The notes beneath the pieces were generated by a model, which did no database searches, had not been told where the DNA came from, and worked only from the letters and a program-made list of their open reading frames with translations. A program made the position numbers and the translations under genes. This document shows, piece by piece, positions 59,992-64,000 of a DNA stretch of 64,000 nucleotides (its first letter is position 1; every line of letters begins with the position of its first letter). This DNA is from Klebsiella huaxiensis (GTDB lineage: Bacteria > Pseudomonadota > Gammaproteobacteria > Enterobacterales > Enterobacteriaceae), in contig NZ_CP036175.1 in the NCBI RefSeq assembly GCF_003261575.2, positions 2,480,001 through 2,544,000 of the forward strand, in the 5' to 3' direction.

Positions 59992-60798
59992 ATGACCACG
60001 TTATCTCTTGAACAACTGGCGCAGCGTCTGCGTGAGGCGGAAACCCACGGGCAGGCCATTGAACCGCTGCGCGATATTCTCGGCGTCGACAACGCCGAAG
60101 CCGCCTACGCCATTCAGCGCATCAACGTCCAGCACCACGTCGCCATGGGTCGCCGGGTGGTAGGGCGTAAGGTGGGGCTGACCCATCCTAAAGTGCAGCA
60201 GCAGCTGGGCGTTGACCAACCGGACTTTGGCACTCTGTTTGCCGACATGTGCTTCGGCGATAACGCCAATGTGCCGTTTTCCCGCATCCTGCAGCCGAAA
60301 GTGGAGGCCGAAATCGCTCTCGTACTTAAACACGATCTGCCGCATGCCGACACCACCTTTGATGAGCTGTACGCCGCCATCGACTGGGTGGTGCCCGCCC
60401 TGGAAGTGGTCGGTAGCCGCATTCGCGACTGGTCGATTGGTTTCGTCGATACGGTAGCCGACAACGCTTCCTGCGGCGTCTACGTTGTCGGCAGCCCGGC
60501 GCGCCGACCGGAGGGGCTGGATCTGAAAAACTGCACCATGCGCATGACCCGCAATCAGGAGGAAGTTTCCAGCGGACGCGGTAGCGAGTGCCTGGGCCAT
60601 CCGTTGAACGCGGCGGTGTGGCTGGCGCGTAAAATGGCCAGCCTTGGCGAGCCGCTGCGGGCGGGCGATATCGTGCTGACGGGTGCGCTGGGGCCGATGG
60701 TGACGATTAACGCCGGCGATCGTTTTGAAGCCCATATTGAGGGGTTAGGTTCAGTGGCGGCCAGTTTTGTCGCCGGAGAGGAAGGCAGTCATGCGTAA
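59992..60798 (+). CDS. mhpD: 2-hydroxypentadienoate hydratase
   Basis: MhpD adds water to 2-hydroxypentadienoate to give 4-hydroxy-2-ketovalerate. The 268 residues (E. coli 269) show the fumarylacetoacetate-hydrolase-like fold with VGRKVGLTHPKVQQQLGVD, EAEIALVL and AGDIVLTGALGP. It overlaps the start of mhpF by 8 bases, so coupling is likely. Confidence 0.95.
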   Translation: MTTLSLEQLAQRLREAETHGQAIEPLRDILGVDNAEAAYAIQRINVQHHVAMGRRVVGRKVGLTHPKVQQQLGVDQPDFGTLFADMCFGDNANVPFSRILQPKVEAEIALVLKHDLPHADTTFDELYAAIDWVVPALEVVGSRIRDWSIGFVDTVADNASCGVYVVGSPARRPEGLDLKNCTMRMTRNQEEVSSGRGSECLGHPLNAAVWLARKMASLGEPLRAGDIVLTGALGPMVTINAGDRFEAHIEGLGSVAASFVAGEEGSHA

Positions 60799-61741
60799 AC
60801 GTAAAGTCGCGATTATCGGCTCCGGCAATATCGGTACCGATTTGATGATTAAAATTCTGCGCCACGGGCAGCATCTGGAGATGGCGGTGATGGTCGGTAT
60901 CGACCCGGAATCCGACGGTCTGGCCCGCGCCCGGCGCATGGGCGTCGCCACCACCCACGAAGGGGTTGGCGGTCTGATGCAGATGGCGGAATTTGCCGAC
61001 ATTGATTTTGTTTTCGATGCCACCAGCGCCGGGGCGCACGTGAAAAACGACGCCGCGCTGCGCGAAGCCAAACCGGGAATTCGCGTTATCGATCTGACTC
61101 CGGCGGCTATCGGTCCGTACTGCGTACCGGTGGTCAATCTTGATGCCAATCTGCAACAGGGCAACGTCAATATGGTGACCTGCGGCGGCCAGGCGACCAT
61201 CCCGATGGTGGCCGCGGTGTCTCGGGTAGCGAAAGTGCACTACGCGGAAATCATCGCCTCGATTGCCAGCAAATCCGCCGGTCCGGGGACGCGGGCCAAT
61301 ATTGATGAATTTACCGAAACCACCTCGCAGGCCATTGAAAAAGTTGGCGGCGCGGCGAAGGGCAAAGCGATTATCGTGCTGAACCCGGCGGAGCCGCCGC
61401 TGATGATGCGCGACACCGTTTATGTGTTAAGCGAAGACGCGTCGCAGCAGGACATTGCCGCCTCGATTGAGAAAATGGCGGCGGCGGTGCAGGCCTATGT
61501 GCCGGGCTACCGCCTGAAACAGCAGGTACAGTTTGAAGTGATCCCGAAAGATAAGCCGGTGAACCTGCCGGGCATTGGCCGCTTCTCCGGCCTGAAAACG
61601 GCGGTTTATCTCGAAGTCGAAGGGGCAGCGCACTACCTGCCAGCCTACGCGGGCAACCTCGATATTATGACCTCGGCGGCGCTGGCAACGGCGGAGAAAA
61701 TGGCCCAGGCAATGAACGGCGCAGCGGGAGAAGTAGTATGA
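60791..61741 (+). CDS. mhpF: Acylating acetaldehyde dehydrogenase
   Basis: MhpF turns acetaldehyde and CoA into acetyl-CoA with NAD+. The 316-residue protein starts MRKRKVAIIGSGNIGTDLM at 60791, as in E. coli; an upstream in-frame start at 60767 is inside mhpD. GSGNIGTD is the nucleotide loop and VTCGGQATIPMVAAV carries the catalytic cysteine (about residue 132). It works in a channelled complex with MhpE, whose start overlaps its stop (ATGA). Confidence 0.95.
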   Translation: MRKRKVAIIGSGNIGTDLMIKILRHGQHLEMAVMVGIDPESDGLARARRMGVATTHEGVGGLMQMAEFADIDFVFDATSAGAHVKNDAALREAKPGIRVIDLTPAAIGPYCVPVVNLDANLQQGNVNMVTCGGQATIPMVAAVSRVAKVHYAEIIASIASKSAGPGTRANIDEFTETTSQAIEKVGGAAKGKAIIVLNPAEPPLMMRDTVYVLSEDASQQDIAASIEKMAAAVQAYVPGYRLKQQVQFEVIPKDKPVNLPGIGRFSGLKTAVYLEVEGAAHYLPAYAGNLDIMTSAALATAEKMAQAMNGAAGEVV

Positions 61742-62754
61742 ACGGTAAAAAACTCTATATCTCAGACGTAACCCTGCGCGACGGGATGCATGCCATTCGC
61801 CATCAGTATTCACTCGATAATGTGCGCCAGATTGCCCGGGCGCTGGACAGTGCGGGGGTGGATTCGATCGAAGTGGCGCACGGCGACGGCCTGCAAGGCT
61901 CCAGTTTTAACTACGGCTTTGGCGCGCACAGCGACCTGGAGTGGATTGAAGCGGCAGCGGAATCGGTCAGCCAGGCGAAAATCGCCACTTTACTGCTGCC
62001 CGGTATTGGCACCCTGCACGACCTGAAAAACGCCTATCAGGCCGGGGCGCGGGTGGTGCGCGTCGCCACTCACTGTACCGAAGCGGACGTCTCGGCGCAG
62101 CATATCGCCTTCGCCCGCGAGCTGGGGATGGACACCGTTGGCTTCCTGATGATGAGCCATATGACCACCCCGGAACAGCTGGCGCAGCAGGCGCTGAAAA
62201 TGGAATCCTACGGCGCGACCTGTATCTACGTGGTCGATTCCGGCGGCGCGATGAATATGAACGATATTCGTGATCGTTTCCGCGCCCTGAAGGCGGTGCT
62301 GAAGCCGGAAACCACCACCGGTATGCACGCGCATCATAACCTGAGCCTCGGCGTTGCCAACTCCATCGCTGCGGTGGAAGAGGGTTGCGACCGTATCGAC
62401 GCCAGCCTCGCGGGGATGGGGGCCGGAGCAGGCAACGCGCCGCTGGAGGTCTTTATCGCCGCTGCCGACAAACTCGGCTGGAACCACGGTACCGATCTCT
62501 ACGCCTTAATGAACGCCGCCGATGAGCTGGTGCGCCCGCTACAGGACCGTCCGGTGCGCGTTGACCGCGAAACGCTGGCGCTGGGCTATGCCGGGGTGTA
62601 CTCGAGCTTCCTGCGCCATAGCGAAGTGGCGGCGGCGCGCTATGGCCTGAGTGCGGTGGATATTCTCGTCGAACTCGGCAAGCGGCGGATGGTGGGCGGT
62701 CAGGAAGATATGATCGTCGACGTCGCGCTGGACCTGCTTAATCGTAACAAATAG
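61738..62754 (+). CDS. mhpE: 4-hydroxy-2-oxovalerate aldolase
   Basis: MhpE splits 4-hydroxy-2-ketovalerate to pyruvate and acetaldehyde and passes the acetaldehyde to MhpF. The 338-residue TIM-barrel protein (E. coli 337) has the metal-binding TLRDGMHAIRH at the start and MHAHHNLSLGVANS (His-x-His) near residue 200. The ATG lies inside the mhpF stop. A hairpin and mhpT follow. Confidence 0.96.
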   Translation: MNGKKLYISDVTLRDGMHAIRHQYSLDNVRQIARALDSAGVDSIEVAHGDGLQGSSFNYGFGAHSDLEWIEAAAESVSQAKIATLLLPGIGTLHDLKNAYQAGARVVRVATHCTEADVSAQHIAFARELGMDTVGFLMMSHMTTPEQLAQQALKMESYGATCIYVVDSGGAMNMNDIRDRFRALKAVLKPETTTGMHAHHNLSLGVANSIAAVEEGCDRIDASLAGMGAGAGNAPLEVFIAAADKLGWNHGTDLYALMNAADELVRPLQDRPVRVDRETLALGYAGVYSSFLRHSEVAAARYGLSAVDILVELGKRRMVGGQEDMIVDVALDLLNRNK

Positions 62755-62763
62755 AAGAAACGC

Positions 62764-62786
62764 GCGGCTGGCAACGTATCAGCCGC
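62764..62786 (+). other. Hairpin between mhpE and mhpT
   Basis: GCGGCTG and CAGCCGC form a 7-bp stem around a 9-nt loop with no T-run. It may stabilise the upstream mRNA or slow polymerase before mhpT. Confidence 0.4.
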
Positions 62787-62828
62787 CATTCACCTGCTCC
62801 GATTATCCGGATATCGCAAAGGTACCCT

Positions 62829-64000
62829 ATGACCAAAACCACGACTGCAAGCAATTCACGCCTGATGTTAACCGTCGGGCTCTGTTTTATGGTGGCCCTG
62901 ATGGAAGGGCTGGATCTGCAGGCGGCGGGCATTGCCGCCGTCGGCATGGCGCAGGCCTTCGCGCTGGATAAAATGCAGATGGGCTGGATTTTCAGCGCCG
63001 GGATCCTCGGCCTGCTGCCCGGCGCGCTGGTGGGCGGCATTCTGGCGGATCGTTATGGCCGCAAGCGTATTCTGCTGGGCTCGGTTCTGCTCTTTGGCCT
63101 GTTCTCCATCGCTACCGCGCTGGCGTGGGATTTCGCGACGCTGCTGCTGGCACGGCTGTTGACCGGCGTTGGGTTGGGCGCAGCGTTACCCAATCTGATT
63201 GCCTTAACCTCGGAAGCCGCCGGACCACGCTTTCGCGGCAGGGCGGTGAGCTTGATGTATTGCGGTGTGCCGATTGGCGCTGCGCTGGCGGCGGCGCTGG
63301 GTTTTTTCGGTCTCGCTTCGGCCTGGCAAACGGTATTCTGGGTTGGCGGTGTCGTTCCGCTGCTGCTGGTGCCATTACTGATGCGCTGGCTGCCGGAATC
63401 GCCGGTCTTTCGGCGCAGCGTGGAAGGCGCACCGTTGCGCACGCTGCTCGCGCCGGGTAACGCTACCGCCACGTTGCTGCTGTGGATGTGTTATTTCTTC
63501 ACGCTACTGGTGGTGTATATGCTGATTAACTGGCTGCCGATGCTGTTAGTCGGTCAGGGATTTAGCTCCAGCGAGGCGGCGGGCGTGATGTTTGTTCTGC
63601 AGTTTGGTGCTGCCTGCGGCACGCTGCTGCTGGGGGCGCTGATGGATAAGCTCAGCCCGCTGTGGATGTCGCTGCTGATCTACACCGGCATGCTGGCGTC
63701 GCTGCTGGCGCTGGGCACCGCATCGTCTCTTGGCGCGATGCTGTTTTCAGGATTCGTCGCAGGGCTGTTCGCCACAGGCGGGCAGAGCGTACTGTATGCC
63801 CTGGCGCCGCTGTTTTATCGCACCGAAATCCGCGCGACCGGCGTGGGGACTGCGGTGGCGATAGGGCGTTTAGGGGCAATGAGCGGCCCGCTGCTGGCGG
63901 GAAAAATGCTCGCACTGGGCACCGGCACCCTTGGCGTGATGGCGGCTTCTGCTCCCGGTATTTTGCTGGCAGGTGCGGCGGTGTTCTGGCTGATGAGCCG
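62829..64000 (+). CDS. mhpT: MhpT, 3-(3-hydroxyphenyl)propionate MFS transporter, 3' end cut by window
   Basis: The gene starts at 62829 (MTKTTTASNSRLMLTVGLCF) and is open to the end of the window, giving 390 residues; E. coli MhpT is 403, so about a dozen residues are missing. MFS aromatic-acid:H+ symporter motifs are visible: DRYGRKR in the first cytoplasmic loop and LMEGLDLQAAGIA in helix 1. It imports the substrate for MhpA. It is the last gene of mhpABCDFET and lies 74 bp after mhpE. Confidence 0.92.
   Translation, partial: MTKTTTASNSRLMLTVGLCFMVALMEGLDLQAAGIAAVGMAQAFALDKMQMGWIFSAGILGLLPGALVGGILADRYGRKRILLGSVLLFGLFSIATALAWDFATLLLARLLTGVGLGAALPNLIALTSEAAGPRFRGRAVSLMYCGVPIGAALAAALGFFGLASAWQTVFWVGGVVPLLLVPLLMRWLPESPVFRRSVEGAPLRTLLAPGNATATLLLWMCYFFTLLVVYMLINWLPMLLVGQGFSSSEAAGVMFVLQFGAACGTLLLGALMDKLSPLWMSLLIYTGMLASLLALGTASSLGAMLFSGFVAGLFATGGQSVLYALAPLFYRTEIRATGVGTAVAIGRLGAMSGPLLAGKMLALGTGTLGVMAASAPGILLAGAAVFWLMS

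Overview
The window is a stretch of Enterobacteriaceae chromosome. The housekeeping proteins are close to their Escherichia coli counterparts in length and residues, but gene content and TonB sequence point outside E. coli. A Klebsiella/Raoultella-type or similar coliform genome is my best guess; genus is inference. There are no rRNA or tRNA genes, no CRISPR array, no transposase and no phage genes.

Layout. (1) 1-4.2 kb: end of a voltage-gated ion channel, then yciU-clsA, yciY, yciI and tonB, as at 28 min in E. coli. (2) 4.2-24 kb: a jump in E. coli map terms to the 38-39 min region (yniA, ydiZ, pfkB, ydiY, thrS-infC-rpmI-rplT, pheM-pheST-ihfA, btuC-btuE-btuD-nlpC, selO, hemP, aroH, ppsR). 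An NlpA/MetQ-type lipoprotein gene is inserted between btuC and btuE, and small secreted proteins are scattered through it. (3) 24-46.8 kb: ppsA, an inserted glycoside transporter plus GH3 glycosidase operon, the small RNA RprA, ydiK, ydiJ-menI, three small genes, the sufABCDSE iron-sulfur operon, ldtE, lpp, pykF and fumD. (4) 46.8-64 kb: an accessory catabolic block. It holds a TetR-controlled 3-dehydroshikimate dehydratase/MFS transporter/shikimate-dehydrogenase-like cluster, an ERIC repeat, a ModA-like protein facing a MolBCA/FecCD-type ABC transporter, and the mhpR-mhpABCDFET operon for 3-phenylpropionate-derived catechols, cut by the window end.

How it works together. The core supplies translation factors, gluconeogenic and glycolytic switch enzymes (ppsA/ppsR, pykF, pfkB), cobalamin uptake, iron-sulfur assembly under Fur, and cell-envelope parts. 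Readable control sites include the thrS operator, the pheM attenuator, Cra sites at ppsA and pykF, a TrpR operator before aroH, Fur boxes before hemP, sufA and probably tonB, and an exact MhpR palindrome. The accessory block looks built for plant-derived aromatic and hydroaromatic acids: shikimate-type compounds go to protocatechuate, and hydroxyphenylpropionate goes to central metabolites.

Most promising leads: a ModE-type operator in front of the FecCD-type transporter, which marks it as a probable molybdate/tungstate importer; a neighbouring ModA-like protein without a signal peptide behind an ERIC element that may have split a second ModE-like site; an AroE-like enzyme lacking both carboxylate-binding serines; and a 776-bp gap before sufA holding a 15-codon reading frame with a strong ribosome site. 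I did not find a wholly new multi-gene defence or mobile system.
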